Assembly: GCF_008084905.1 (NCBI RefSeq)
Contig: NZ_VSFC01000062.1
Location: 181,903-245,902, forward strand
Length of the DNA: 64,000 bases
Direction of reading: 5' to 3'
Source: Xanthomarina maritima
Lineage (GTDB): Bacteria; Bacteroidota; Bacteroidia; Flavobacteriales; Flavobacteriaceae
Below, piece after piece: positions 17,618 through 26,904 of the stretch. Numbering within the stretch: the first letter of the stretch is position 1; every line of letters begins with the position of its first letter. The position numbers and the translations under genes were made by a program. Below the pieces are notes generated by a model. That model was not told the origin of the DNA, did not search any database, and saw only the letters and a list, made by a program, of their open reading frames with translations.

Positions 17618-19072
17618 ATGTACTTAGGAAAACTTTCTTTACGACTTCGCATATTTATAGCCATGATTCTTTTGGTTTTATTAGCATCTATACTAATTGC
17701 TGCAGTTACTATTTATCAATATAACGAAGAAGCTAGAGATTATCATAATGATAGATTAGAACGAAAAGAAGAAAACATCAAAGAGAGTATTAATTATGCC
17801 ATAAAGGAAACAACCTATCCAGTTTCTACAGAAAACATTCCTTTAATTTTCAAAGATGAAATTTATGAAATTGCAGCTATTCACAAATTACAAATCAATC
17901 TTTATGATTTAGATGGAGGGCTTGTAAAATCTTCAAGAGCAACATTTGAAACAGATTCAATTACAAAATGTCTTAATGCCGAAGTTTTAAATTCTCTATC
18001 TAATACGTTAGAACATAGATATGTTAGTACGACTGAAGAAAATGGAGAGGTATATTTATCATCATATTCTTATATAACAGATCAAAAATTTAAACCTTTA
18101 GCCATATTAAATTTGCCCTATTTAGAAAACGACGATTTTTTAAATAAAGAGCTTAATGAGTTTCTGGAACGTTTAAGCTATGCTTACATTTTAATGCTAA
18201 TTATTGCCATTGGATTAGCATATTTTCTGTCAAAATATATTACTAAATCACTTAAAACTATAAGTGATAAAATGAATGAAACCAGACTTGAAAAACACAA
18301 TAAAAAAATTGATATAGAATCGACAAGTGATGAGATTGCAGCTCTAGTTACTTCCTATAATAGCATGATTGATGAGTTAGAAGAAAGTGCTGTAAAGTTA
18401 GCTACAAGTGAACGCGAACAAGCTTGGAGAGAAATGGCAAAACAAGTGGCGCATGAGATTAAAAATCCGTTAACACCTATGCGATTGAGTGTCCAGAGTT
18501 TTCAAAGGAAGTTTGACCCTACAGATGAAAACATTCACCAAAAAGTTGATGAATATTCTAAAACGCTTATTCAGCAAATAGATACTATGAGTTCGATAGC
18601 TTCAGCATTTTCAAATTTTGCGAAAATGCCAGCGCAACAAAACGAAACACTAAATGTTGTTGAAATTACACGATTGGCCTTAGATATTTTTAGCGAAGAT
18701 TATATTGTATTTCAGTGTGAAGAAAATAAAATTATGGCTAAGTTCGATAGAACTCAACTTATTCGTGTGATTACTAATTTGGTAAAAAACGGCATTCAGG
18801 CTATTCCAGACGAACAGGAAGATAAAGACATAGTGGTTAAAGTATCAGAAGAAAACCAACATGTTGTTATAGAAATTTCAGATAATGGTATTGGTATTTC
18901 AGAAGAGAATATTTTAAAAGTTTTCGAGCCAAAATTCACCACAAAATCAAGTGGTATGGGACTTGGTTTAGCTATGGTAAAAAACATTGTGGAAACTTAT
19001 AAAGGAAGTATTACCTTTACATCTCAAAAACATATTGGAACTACTTTTAAAGTGTCTTTTCCAAAAGAATAA
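17618..19072 (+). CDS. Membrane sensor histidine kinase (NtrY-like)
   Basis: 484 residues: membrane helix at 11-33, periplasmic sensor about 34-185, second helix 187-205, HAMP about 206-258, dimerisation helix with AHEIKNPLTPMRLS (phospho-accepting His279), then HATPase with NLVKNGIQAI (N box), DNGIGIS (G1) and GMGLGLAMV (G2). The HEIKNPLTP form is common in NtrY-type kinases. No response regulator gene is adjacent, so its partner must be elsewhere; the signal is unknown. Confidence 0.93.
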   Translation: MYLGKLSLRLRIFIAMILLVLLASILIAAVTIYQYNEEARDYHNDRLERKEENIKESINYAIKETTYPVSTENIPLIFKDEIYEIAAIHKLQINLYDLDGGLVKSSRATFETDSITKCLNAEVLNSLSNTLEHRYVSTTEENGEVYLSSYSYITDQKFKPLAILNLPYLENDDFLNKELNEFLERLSYAYILMLIIAIGLAYFLSKYITKSLKTISDKMNETRLEKHNKKIDIESTSDEIAALVTSYNSMIDELEESAVKLATSEREQAWREMAKQVAHEIKNPLTPMRLSVQSFQRKFDPTDENIHQKVDEYSKTLIQQIDTMSSIASAFSNFAKMPAQQNETLNVVEITRLALDIFSEDYIVFQCEENKIMAKFDRTQLIRVITNLVKNGIQAIPDEQEDKDIVVKVSEENQHVVIEISDNGIGISEENILKVFEPKFTTKSSGMGLGLAMVKNIVETYKGSITFTSQKHIGTTFKVSFPKE

Positions 19073-19090
19073 AAAGTAAAATTATAAATT

Positions 19091-19121
19091 ATTGTCACTC
19101 TGAGCTTGTCGAAGAGTCCTC
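19091..19121 (+). repeat. Short dispersed repeat (CTGAGCTTGTCGAAG type), copy 2
   Basis: ATTGTCACT followed by CTGAGCTTGTCGAAG. Over 24 bases it differs from the copy at 10519-10543 (read on the minus strand) at two positions. It lies between the kinase and the crotonase genes, just before the latter's leader. Confidence 0.65.
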
Positions 19122-19136
19122 ATTAAAAATATTAAA

Positions 19137-19919
19137 ATGACTTACGAAAATATCTTAACAAAGTTCCAAAACGGAATTACAACCATTACTATTAACAGAC
19201 CAAGCAAATTGAACGCGTTAAACAAAGCAACTATTCAAGAATTGCATGATGCTTTCGATGCTGCAAATAAAGATGCTAATACCAAAGTAATTATTGTAAC
19301 AGGCAGTGGCGAAAAAGCTTTTGTAGCAGGAGCAGATATAAGTGAGTTTGCTCATTTTGATGTTAAAAATGGAGGTAAGCTTGCAGCAAAAGGACAAGAA
19401 TTATTATTCGATTTCGTTGAAAATTTATCTACTCCAGTTATTGCAGTAGTTAATGGTTTTGCTCTAGGAGGAGGATTGGAATTGGCTATGGCTTGTCATT
19501 TTAGAGTGGCTAGCGATAATGCTAAAATGGGACTTCCGGAAACGTCCCTTGGTGTTATTCCTGGTTATGGTGGCACACAACGTTTACCTCAATTAGTTGG
19601 TAAGGGTCGTGCTATGGAACTGGTTATGACAGCTGGTATGATAGACGCTAATCAAGCACTTGCTTATGGTTTAGTAAATCATGTAACAACACAAGAAGAA
19701 TTATTACCATTAGCTGAAAAAATAGCTAGTAAAATTATGCGAAATTCTTCGGTTGCTATTAAAGGAGCTATTAAAGCTATAAATGCTAACTATAAAGATG
19801 GGCTTGATGGTTTTCAAGTAGAAATTGAAGAATTTGGAAACTGTTTTGCTACTGAAGATTTTACTGAAGGAACAACGGCATTTCTTGAAAAGCGTAAAGC
19901 TGAATTTTCTGGGAAGTAA
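19137..19919 (+). CDS. Enoyl-CoA hydratase/isomerase family protein (crotonase)
   Basis: Hydrates 2-enoyl-CoA, probably in fatty acid or amino acid breakdown. The crotonase fold is clear: oxyanion-hole residues in AFVAGADISE (61-70) and GFALGGGLELAMA, and both catalytic glutamates in place, Glu115 (GGLELAMAC) and Glu135 (GLPETSLGVIPGYGG), as in true hydratases. 260 residues is the usual size. Short-chain enoyl-CoA hydratase is the likely activity. Not in an evident operon: the next gene converges. Confidence 0.92.
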   Translation: MTYENILTKFQNGITTITINRPSKLNALNKATIQELHDAFDAANKDANTKVIIVTGSGEKAFVAGADISEFAHFDVKNGGKLAAKGQELLFDFVENLSTPVIAVVNGFALGGGLELAMACHFRVASDNAKMGLPETSLGVIPGYGGTQRLPQLVGKGRAMELVMTAGMIDANQALAYGLVNHVTTQEELLPLAEKIASKIMRNSSVAIKGAIKAINANYKDGLDGFQVEIEEFGNCFATEDFTEGTTAFLEKRKAEFSGK

Positions 19920-19929
19920 TAGTGTATAA

Positions 19930-20586
19930 TTACTTTTCACCTTCCCATTCAGCATAAAACTGCTCTAAATATTGTTCCATAAACTCATGCCTCTCAGCAG
20001 CAATTTGTTTACCTGTTTTGGTGTTCATAAGGTCTTTTAGCAACAATAGTTTTTCGTAAAAATGATTGATGGTTGGAGCTGTAGATTTTTTATATGCTTC
20101 TTTGCTCATGTTGAGGTCTGGAAGAATATCTGGATTGTATATGGCTCTGTTTTTAAAGCCACCATAATTAAAGGTTCGGGCAATTCCAATGGCTCCAAGG
20201 GCATCTAATCTGTCTGCATCTTGAATGACATCTAATTCTGGAGATTTAAATGTTTTTGAAGGGTCTAAAGAGGAGTTGTAAGATATGTTTTCAATAATTT
20301 GGATGACATGGTCAACAACCTCTTTTTCAACTTGAATAATGTTTAAAAAATCTCGTGCTAATTTTGGACCAACTGTTTCGTCTCCATTATGGAATTTGCT
20401 GTCTGCAATATCATGTAATAAAGCTCCAAGTTTTACTACAAAGGCATCTACTTCTTCTTTTTCAGAGATAAGAGAGCAATTATTAAACACTCTTAGAATG
20501 TGAAACCAGTCGTGGCCACCTTCGGCATTTTTAAGGGTTTCTTTTACAAAGATTTTGGTTTTTTCAATTTGCTCTTCCTGTGTCAT
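19930..20586 (-). CDS. HD-domain phosphohydrolase
   Basis: 218 residues of the HD superfamily, YedJ/YpgQ-like. The metal ligands are visible: GHDWFHILRV (His25/His29), LLHDIADSK (His58-Asp59) and a late DADRLDALGAIGIARTF with the distal Asp. Relatives act on nucleotides or related phosphates; the substrate here is unknown. It directly follows the acyl-ACP desaturase gene (seven bases) on the minus strand. Confidence 0.88.
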   Translation of the reverse strand: MTQEEQIEKTKIFVKETLKNAEGGHDWFHILRVFNNCSLISEKEEVDAFVVKLGALLHDIADSKFHNGDETVGPKLARDFLNIIQVEKEVVDHVIQIIENISYNSSLDPSKTFKSPELDVIQDADRLDALGAIGIARTFNYGGFKNRAIYNPDILPDLNMSKEAYKKSTAPTINHFYEKLLLLKDLMNTKTGKQIAAERHEFMEQYLEQFYAEWEGEK

Positions 20587-20593
20587 TTAGGAA

Positions 20594-21577
20594 TTAAATA
20601 ATAGGCTCCACCCATTTAAACTGATGCGAATTTTCAGAAATTTTCATACGTTCAGACAGCCTAGTTAAACGTGAAGGAAGTTTCATTAAGTAGTCTCTTG
20701 CTTTTTCGGCTTCGTCAGACAAGTTCGTGATTCTATCAATTTCCCAACGGACAATAAGTTTGTCTAAAATGTCCACATAATCGTTTGCTGTATAAACACC
20801 AATTCGCTGTGCTGTATTTGAAAATTCTTCGAATGCAGAACCAATTTTACCACCAGATTCTCTTAAAAAATGTGCTGGCATGGTGATTTTTAATTTCATC
20901 ATCTGTTGAAACGCCATCATCATTTGGTTGGGATCCACTTTAAAAATGCGTTCCACAAATTCGCAATAGGCATGATGGTGTCTCATTTCGTCTCCAGAAA
21001 TAATCTTACACATTTTACTTAATTGCTTATTGCCTTTGTCTTTAGCAAGTTTTGCCACCCGATTGTGAGAAATATATGTTGCTAATTCTTGAAAACTGGT
21101 ATAAAGGAAGTTTTTATATGGATCTTGATCTGTGCCAATATCAAAACCATCAGCAATTAGATGTTGAGTGGTTTTTTCTATTTCCTTCATATTCACACGA
21201 CCAGAAAGATAGAGGTATTTGTTTAAAACGTCTCCATGACGGTTTTCTTCTGCTGTCCAATGTCTTACCCATTTTCCCCAAGAATTTCTTCCACCTTGAT
21301 CGACACCTTCTACATCCATAAGCCAAGATTCGTAAGTAGGTAAAGCTTCTTCGGTAATCATATCTCCAACTAAAACCACCCAAAAATCGTAAGGAAGCTC
21401 TTTAGAGAGTTCTCTAATTTCTCTGACTTCTTCCATAAAATTATCACCTTCAGAATTAGGTAAAAAATCTGTTGGTTGCCAAATACTATCTACAGGAATC
21501 AGGTATTTTTCTATTAAGGAATCGACATCTTTTTCAAGATGTTGCATGACTTCCAATCTGACATTTTTCAACGACAT
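20594..21577 (-). CDS. Acyl-[acyl-carrier-protein] desaturase
   Basis: Soluble diiron fatty-acid desaturase of the plant stearoyl-ACP type, found in some bacteria. Iron ligands lie in TEEALPTY (Glu77), WTAEENRHGD (Glu110, His114), SFQELATYISH (Glu164) and GDEMRHHHAY (Glu197, His200). 327 residues fit the family. It would introduce a cis double bond into acyl-ACP with O2 and ferredoxin. The upstream gene is an acyltransferase (11 bases apart), which makes a membrane-lipid operon. Confidence 0.92.
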   Translation of the reverse strand: MSLKNVRLEVMQHLEKDVDSLIEKYLIPVDSIWQPTDFLPNSEGDNFMEEVREIRELSKELPYDFWVVLVGDMITEEALPTYESWLMDVEGVDQGGRNSWGKWVRHWTAEENRHGDVLNKYLYLSGRVNMKEIEKTTQHLIADGFDIGTDQDPYKNFLYTSFQELATYISHNRVAKLAKDKGNKQLSKMCKIISGDEMRHHHAYCEFVERIFKVDPNQMMMAFQQMMKLKITMPAHFLRESGGKIGSAFEEFSNTAQRIGVYTANDYVDILDKLIVRWEIDRITNLSDEAEKARDYLMKLPSRLTRLSERMKISENSHQFKWVEPII

Positions 21578-21588
21578 AATTTAGAATT

Positions 21589-22326
21589 TTAAGGTTTTAT
21601 ACTCGAGCTTATTGCAGTTTCAATTTGTTTTATTAACTCTTGCTTATCTTCAAAGTTAGTTAATTTTAAAGGTTCATGAACAGTTAATTGAATATGATTT
21701 CCAATTCCCATAGGAAATTTACCGTAACGTAACATTTTCCATGAGTTGTTTATTGTTATTGGAACAATTATAGCCGAAGGAATTTTCTTAAATAACATTT
21801 CTAATCCTTTTGTTTGGAAAGGTTTTGGATATCCATTTTTACTTCGTGTGCCTTCCGGAAAAATAACTGCTGCTCGTTTGGTTTCTTCAATATATTCACC
21901 AAATTTTAAAATAGCTGGTAAGGACTGTCTCGGATTTTTTCTATCAATTAAAACAGAACCTCCATGGCGTAAATTGTAAGAGACACTTGGAATACCTTTA
22001 CCTAATTCTTGTTTACTAATAAATTTTGGATGGTGTTTTCGCATATACCACATTATAGGAGATATGTCGTACATACTTTGATGGTTAGCCACTATAATTA
22101 ATGGTTGATTCTTCGAGATTTTATAAGAATTAGTAAATGTGTAACGAGTTCCTAAAATATTGGTACAACGCATAATAAAAAACTGAAGCCAATCCACACT
22201 TTTTTTATGTGCATTGTAACCTAAAACATTAAAACAAAACCATTGAATAGGATGAAATATTACTAACGTCAATAAAAAGAAGAAAGCGTAGATGGAAGTT
22301 AATATATAAGCAATTGTTTTCTGCAT
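21589..22326 (-). CDS. plsC: 1-acyl-sn-glycerol-3-phosphate acyltransferase (PlsC family)
   Basis: Adds the second acyl chain to lysophosphatidic acid in phospholipid synthesis. An N-terminal membrane helix (AYILTSIYAFFFLLTLVIF) anchors it; the HX4D motif is NHQSMYD and the substrate-binding motif FPEGTRSKNG is complete. 245 residues is normal. Next to the desaturase, consistent with a function in membrane lipid composition. A second acyltransferase domain of this type occurs in the MMPL fusion in the pigment operon. Confidence 0.92.
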   Translation of the reverse strand: MQKTIAYILTSIYAFFFLLTLVIFHPIQWFCFNVLGYNAHKKSVDWLQFFIMRCTNILGTRYTFTNSYKISKNQPLIIVANHQSMYDISPIMWYMRKHHPKFISKQELGKGIPSVSYNLRHGGSVLIDRKNPRQSLPAILKFGEYIEETKRAAVIFPEGTRSKNGYPKPFQTKGLEMLFKKIPSAIIVPITINNSWKMLRYGKFPMGIGNHIQLTVHEPLKLTNFEDKQELIKQIETAISSSIKP

Positions 22327-22361
22327 GTTACAAAATTAAGAAATTAATGTTGCTTAAAACA

Positions 22362-22763
22362 TTAATAGATAGGAATGCATTTATTATCAATACAGTCAAA
22401 TCCAATAGGAGGTACTGGAGTATCGCAAGTTGACATACCACCACAACCATCCTGGTTATAAGTTGTTTCTTGAAGATTAAAGTCATTAACCCAATAAGTA
22501 AGTTCTAAAGTATCAATCGAAGTAGTATAAATTAAAAATTCCCAAGGCCCTCCACAAGGTTTGTTTCCGAAGGCTATATAGCGACATTCAAAATCTTCAC
22601 TACATATGGAAGTTTCTGCAAAAGCTCGAATTAGATCTCTTTGCTCGTTGATATAGGCTTCCCTCTCTTCACAAGACATTGGTTCATCGTCATCTGTACA
22701 ACTAAATGCTGCTAGAAAGATAAGTTGTGAAATGAATAAACTTATTATAAATGAAATTTTCAT
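22362..22763 (-). CDS. Small secreted lipoprotein, unknown function
   Basis: 133 residues. Signal sequence with a possible lipobox ending at Cys22 (AAFSCTDDDE), followed by acidic residues as is common for surface-exposed lipoproteins of Bacteroidota. The mature part has seven or more cysteines (SCEE, SICSEDFECRY, NKPCGGPW, GCGGMSTCDTP, FDCIDNKC), pointing to several disulfides. I do not recognise the family. Single gene with its own gap on both sides. Confidence 0.6.
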   Translation of the reverse strand: MKISFIISLFISQLIFLAAFSCTDDDEPMSCEEREAYINEQRDLIRAFAETSICSEDFECRYIAFGNKPCGGPWEFLIYTTSIDTLELTYWVNDFNLQETTYNQDGCGGMSTCDTPVPPIGFDCIDNKCIPIY

Positions 22764-22810
22764 AACGTTTTTTAAAGATGCTATATTACTAAATGGATAT
22801 GAAAATACAT

Positions 22811-22837
22811 AAAAAAGCCACGATAAAAACCGTGGCT
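22811..22837 (-). terminator. Rho-independent terminator of the bacilliredoxin gene
   Basis: AGCCACG (22816-22822) and CGTGGCT (22831-22837) form a 7-bp stem with an 8-base loop; read on the minus strand the hairpin is followed by a run of six T (22811-22816). It lies 27 bases past the bacilliredoxin stop codon. Confidence 0.75.
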
Positions 22838-22863
22838 ATTACATCTTTATTCGATTTGTTATT

Positions 22864-23274
22864 TTAGCAATACTCGTTATAAGCATCGATTAAATTCTCA
22901 GCTATAATTTCTGCTGGACGACCTTCAATATGATGACGTTCAAGCATATGAACCAATTCACCATCTTTAAATAAAGCCATACATGGAGAGCTTGGTGGAA
23001 ACGGTACCATGTGTATTCTAGCTTGTTCAACAGCAGCTTTATCTACTCCTGCAAAAACAGTGACTAAATTTGTAGGTCGTTTTGCATTTTGAATACTCAT
23101 TCTTGCTCCTGGACGTGCATTGGCTGCAGCACAACCACAAACAGAGTTAACCACAACTAAAGTGGTTCCTTCTTTTGCTAAAGCATGGTCAACAGCTTCT
23201 GCAGTATGTAATTCTTCAAAACCAACTTTGGTTAAATCTTCACGCATTGGTTTTACTAATTCTGCTGGATACAT
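22864..23274 (-). CDS. Bacilliredoxin (BrxA/BrxB, YphP/YqiW family)
   Basis: 136-residue thiol protein that removes bacillithiol (or a similar low-molecular-weight thiol) from mixed disulfides. The family motif is VVNSVCGCAAANARPGA with Cys46-Gly-Cys48; MYPAELVKPMREDLTKVGF at the start and HMVPFPPSSPCMALFKDGELVHMLERHHIEG at the end match the family over its length. It implies that this organism uses bacillithiol-like redox buffering. Single-gene unit with its own -7 box and terminator. Confidence 0.9.
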   Translation of the reverse strand: MYPAELVKPMREDLTKVGFEELHTAEAVDHALAKEGTTLVVVNSVCGCAAANARPGARMSIQNAKRPTNLVTVFAGVDKAAVEQARIHMVPFPPSSPCMALFKDGELVHMLERHHIEGRPAEIIAENLIDAYNEYC

Positions 23275-23308
23275 ATCTTTTAATTTTTAAGATTATTATT
23301 TTAGAGTA

Positions 23309-23316
23309 CAAAGATA
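23309..23316 (-). promoter_or_regulatory. Putative -7 box of the bacilliredoxin promoter
   Basis: Minus-strand TATCTTTG is an exact TAnnTTTG match 34 bases before the start codon. A CAAA (TTTG on the minus strand) at 23329-23332 is too close to be a normal -33 element. Confidence 0.4.
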
Positions 23317-23391
23317 CCAATTGTGTAACAAACTTTATGGACAAACTACTAACAAATAGTATATTTGGCAATAAATAAAATTTATAGATTA

Positions 23392-24129
23392 ATGAGTTTT
23401 TCAAAATGGATTGGAGCAGCTTTAGGATGGTCATTTGGTGGACCAATTGGTGCTATTTTAGGGTTAGCTTTAGGTAGTGTAGTAGATGGATTTTCTAATG
23501 GAAACATTAAAGTAGACACACAACAATCTTATGGAAAAGCAAGAAGAACCCAATCTGGTGATTTTGAAATTAGCTTGTTGGTTCTTGCGTCTGTTGTTAT
23601 TAAGGCAGATGGGAAACAAGATCAAAGAGAATTAGATTTTGTACGTCAGCAATTTGTTGGCATGTATGGAAAGGAAAGAGCTAATCATGCTTTTAAATTA
23701 TTTAAAGGAATTAATAAGCAAGAGATTCCAACAAGACAGGTTTGTTTGCAAATTAGACAAATGATGGATCATCCATCACGTTTACAGTTGCTTCATTTTT
23801 TATTCGGAATAGCTAAAGCTGATGGCATTGTAGTTGAAAGTGAAGTTACCACCATACAAACTATAGCTAACTATTTAGGCATTAGCCATCCAGATTTTGA
23901 AAGCATTAAAGCCATGTTTTATAACAGTAGCGATAATGCCTATAAAATTCTCGAAATAACTAAAGATGCTACAGTAACCGAAATTAAAGCTGCTTATAGA
24001 AAAATGGCTAAGAAATACCATCCAGATAAAGTGATTCATTTAGGAAAAGAACATCAACAAGGAGCTGAAGAAAAATTCAGACAGGTTCAAGATGCTTATG
24101 AGCAGTTGCAGAAGGAGCGAGGGTTTTAA
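23392..24129 (+). CDS. TerB-like and J-domain protein (DjlA-like co-chaperone)
   Basis: 245 residues from the ATG at 23392; an in-frame TTG nine codons earlier is less likely. N-terminal glycine-rich hydrophobic segment ([23 protein letters not shown]) like that of DjlA, then a TerB-type helical domain (about 60-170, [13 protein letters not shown] and [12 protein letters not shown]), then a J domain (about 180-245) with the KKYHPDKV motif that stimulates Hsp70/DnaK. Likely a membrane-tied DnaK co-chaperone. Divergent from the bacilliredoxin gene. Confidence 0.85.
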   Translation: MSFSKWIGAALGWSFGGPIGAILGLALGSVVDGFSNGNIKVDTQQSYGKARRTQSGDFEISLLVLASVVIKADGKQDQRELDFVRQQFVGMYGKERANHAFKLFKGINKQEIPTRQVCLQIRQMMDHPSRLQLLHFLFGIAKADGIVVESEVTTIQTIANYLGISHPDFESIKAMFYNSSDNAYKILEITKDATVTEIKAAYRKMAKKYHPDKVIHLGKEHQQGAEEKFRQVQDAYEQLQKERGF

Positions 24130-24194
24130 AGATTTTTATCAGTATGTTTTAGTTGTGGTATAATTTTTGTAAATCTGTTCTAAATCAATTTATT

Positions 24195-24617
24195 ATGAAA
24201 CAGATTCTTTTCCTCACTTTAATCATACTTCAAACAACAGTTTTTTCTCAAAACGAAGCCATTAATGGGACCTATCAATTTTATTTTGAAGGTTCTAATG
24301 GGACTTTTGGTGAAACAATTGTATTGCATCCAAATGGAAGTTTCGATATCCATAGTTTTAAAAAACTAGATGGTGGAAGTACTCCAGAAACTAATGCATA
24401 TGGAAAAGGAACTTGGAAATTGGAGAAAAAAATTGTCTATTTTACAACCACTAAAACAGATTTCGATTCAAAATTCACTTTAGATTTAAATAATACGCAA
24501 GCACGATTTCATACAAAATCATCTCGAGACACATCTAATCGAGATATACCAACAACTTTAACCATTTTTGAATCGAATAAACCTTGGCTTGTAGGAAGAA
24601 CGTTAGAAAAGCAATAA
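24195..24617 (+). CDS. Small secreted protein, unknown function
   Basis: 140 residues from the ATG at 24195, which gives a clear signal peptide (MKQILFLTLIILQTTVFSQ). The mature part (GTYQFYFEGSNGTFGETIVLHPNGSFDIHSF, GKGTWKLEKKIVYFTT) resembles small lipocalin-like or copper-resistance-like beta barrels that carry a GTYxF...GxW repeat, but I cannot name the family with confidence. It follows the J-domain gene by 65 bases. Confidence 0.65.
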   Translation: MKQILFLTLIILQTTVFSQNEAINGTYQFYFEGSNGTFGETIVLHPNGSFDIHSFKKLDGGSTPETNAYGKGTWKLEKKIVYFTTTKTDFDSKFTLDLNNTQARFHTKSSRDTSNRDIPTTLTIFESNKPWLVGRTLEKQ

Positions 24618-24623
24618 ATTCTT

Positions 24624-25784
24624 TTACCCTCTAAACAAAAAGAAATCGTCTTTCATATCTTCTATTTGAGTATCTTCATTAGTAATGATATAATCAATAG
24701 CTTGTGAAGTAAATTCATCTCCTTTTATAGTAAGTGAAACAATTTTCTTATTAATGTCAATCATATTATTTTTTAGAGCTAAATCTAAAACGGTTTTTGC
24801 TCTTACTTTTTGCCAATTTATATGTTCTTGAAGGTGATTTACATGTCGTTCATTTTCTTCAGAATGATTTTTTAAATGAAGTAGAAATGTAAGTAAAGAC
24901 ACTTCTGTACGCTGTTGTTTCTCTCTATACATAACAGCTATAAGCCCTTTGCTTGGAGCAAATAAATAGATATTAAAAAACAATAAGCCTAACATGGTTG
25001 TTATAGAGCCAGCAATGGAAGCATCTAACCAATGAGCCATCCAATAACCTGAAATAGCACTTATTACACCGAAAATAATTGAAAGTACAAGCATTTTCTT
25101 TAAATCTGTTGTAAGCAAATAAGCACTTGCCGCAGGAGCAATCATTAGGGCTACAACAAGAATTGCTCCAACAGCATCGAAAGCTCCAACCGTTGTAATT
25201 GATGCAACTGACATTAATCCATAATGGATTAATGCTGGCGAAAATCCTAATGAAGCTGCCAAGCCTGCATCAAACGTGCTAATTTTTAATTCTTTAAAAA
25301 AGGCAAACAACAATCCTATTGTAACCAATAAAATAGATCCAATAATCCATAAAGATTTTGGTCCAACATCTGTTCCAGCAATAAAAAGTCTGTCGAAAGG
25401 AGCAAAAGCTAATTCACCTAATAAAACAGCATCGACATCGAGATGTACATCGTTTGCATTTTTAGCAATCATAATCACACCAATACTGAAAAGTGCTGGA
25501 AATACTAAGCCAATAGCAGTGTCTTCTTTTACCAAGCCTGTTTTTTGAATACGTTCCACTAGTACAACAGTTATAACTCCTGTTAATGCTGCTAATAAGA
25601 TTAATAATGGAGAATTAAGATCTTGAGTGATAAAAAAACCAACTACAATTCCAGGTAATATAGAATGACTAATAGCATCACTAATCATAGCCATTTTTCT
25701 AAGTACTAAAAAAGTACCAGGAATAGCACAAGCAATAGCTACCAAACTAGCAATTAATTGTATTTCTATTTGTGCACTATTCAT
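24624..25784 (-). CDS. Metal ABC transporter permease with C-terminal winged-helix-like domain (second permease)
   Basis: 386 residues. Residues 1 to about 285 form an eight-to-nine-helix permease of the ZnuB/MntB/TroC family (MISDAISHSILPGIVVGFF, TVGAFDAVGAILVVALMIAPAASAYLL). The remaining ~100 residues are soluble and charged (LLTFLLHLKNHSEENE ... KAKTVLDLALKNNMIDINKKIVSLTIKGDEFTSQAI read as helix-helix-wing), like the DNA-binding part of metal-dependent repressors. Overlaps the other permease by eight bases. Transports Zn2+, Mn2+ or Fe2+; which one is not visible. Confidence 0.88.
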   Translation of the reverse strand: MNSAQIEIQLIASLVAIACAIPGTFLVLRKMAMISDAISHSILPGIVVGFFITQDLNSPLLILLAALTGVITVVLVERIQKTGLVKEDTAIGLVFPALFSIGVIMIAKNANDVHLDVDAVLLGELAFAPFDRLFIAGTDVGPKSLWIIGSILLVTIGLLFAFFKELKISTFDAGLAASLGFSPALIHYGLMSVASITTVGAFDAVGAILVVALMIAPAASAYLLTTDLKKMLVLSIIFGVISAISGYWMAHWLDASIAGSITTMLGLLFFNIYLFAPSKGLIAVMYREKQQRTEVSLLTFLLHLKNHSEENERHVNHLQEHINWQKVRAKTVLDLALKNNMIDINKKIVSLTIKGDEFTSQAIDYIITNEDTQIEDMKDDFFLFRG

Positions 25785-26904
25785 ATTTTACAACTTGTTG
25801 GTTATATAAATTAGATGCAGTTTCAAAACCTTTTTCAGTCATACTCCACATAGTTCCATCAATAGTTACATAGTTTTTATCCACTAATTTTTGAAGGGTT
25901 TTACGTGTAAATCCTTGAAAATTATTTAAAATTTTAATGGCGTGAGGATGAGATATGTTTTCATGTGTTTCAGCAATTCGATACATAAAAGCTAATGTTT
26001 TCTGTAATTCTAAATCACGTCTATTTGCAATGAATCTAATTTGACGAAATAGTAATCCTCTATATGGTGAAAATATAAATGAAAAGATAACAAAAATTGA
26101 AGCAACAATTACAATTACTGGACCTGTAGATAAATTGTTTTGACTAGCACTTAAAGCAGTACCAAAAACCCCTGAAAAGGCACCAAACATAGCTGCTAAA
26201 AACACCATTTTACTTAAACTGTTTGTCCATTGTCTAGCTGCAGCAGCTGGAGCTAACAACATGGCACTCATAAGTACAACACCAACAGTTTGTAGACCTA
26301 ATACAATAGCCAAAACAATAAAAGAGGTTATTAAAACATCAATAGTTTTTGTGTTAAATCCAAGAGTTTTAGCATAGTCTTTATCGAACAAAAGTATTTT
26401 GAATTCTTTCCAGAAAAGTAATAGCACAAACAAACAAATTCCTGTTACAATGGTCATGAGCCAGACATCGCTTTCAACCAAAGTAGCAGCTTGTCCAAAT
26501 AAATATTTATCCAATCCCGCTTGATTGGCATTAGGTTGTTTTTGAATAAAGGTTAATAACAACATTCCAAAACCAAAAAATAAAGAAAGAATTAATCCTA
26601 AGGCAGTATCAGATTTTAAATGCGTTTTTGTAATGATCCCTCTTATCCAAAAGGTTCCTATTAAACCACTAACTAAAGCTCCAATAAGTAAGGTGTTGCT
26701 GTCTTTTGATCCTGTAATTAAAAAAGCAATAGCAATTCCAGGAAGAGCAGCATGAGAAATAGCATCTCCAAGTAAACTTTGTTTTCTAAGAACGGCAAAA
26801 CTACCAAGCATACCAGTTACAGCACCTAGAATAGCAGTCCCAAGTGAAATGGTTCGCAAGGTGTAATCGCTGAAAACTAAAGAAAAATACTCTTGAATAT
26901 CCAT
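25777..26904 (-). CDS. Metal ABC transporter permease with C-terminal winged-helix-like domain (first permease)
   Basis: 375 residues. Permease domain of the ABC-3 family to about residue 285 (SLLGDAISHAALPGIAIAFLI, LQTVGVVLMSAMLLAPAAAARQW), followed by a soluble tail of about 85 residues with a helix-turn-helix-wing look: KTLAFMYRIAETHE, RKTLQKLVDKNYVTIDG and SMTEKGFETA, much like the N-terminal domain of the DtxR-type protein encoded at 29343-30005. Start overlaps the ATPase stop by one base (26904). With the second permease it would form a heterodimeric channel. Confidence 0.88.
   Translation of the reverse strand: MDIQEYFSLVFSDYTLRTISLGTAILGAVTGMLGSFAVLRKQSLLGDAISHAALPGIAIAFLITGSKDSNTLLIGALVSGLIGTFWIRGIITKTHLKSDTALGLILSLFFGFGMLLLTFIQKQPNANQAGLDKYLFGQAATLVESDVWLMTIVTGICLFVLLLFWKEFKILLFDKDYAKTLGFNTKTIDVLITSFIVLAIVLGLQTVGVVLMSAMLLAPAAAARQWTNSLSKMVFLAAMFGAFSGVFGTALSASQNNLSTGPVIVIVASIFVIFSFIFSPYRGLLFRQIRFIANRRDLELQKTLAFMYRIAETHENISHPHAIKILNNFQGFTRKTLQKLVDKNYVTIDGTMWSMTEKGFETASNLYNQQVVKYE

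Noticed and set aside
17618-19072. Two-component pair with the neighbouring AraC-type regulator
   Set aside because: The AraC-type protein has no receiver domain and is three genes away; no response regulator is encoded next to the kinase.
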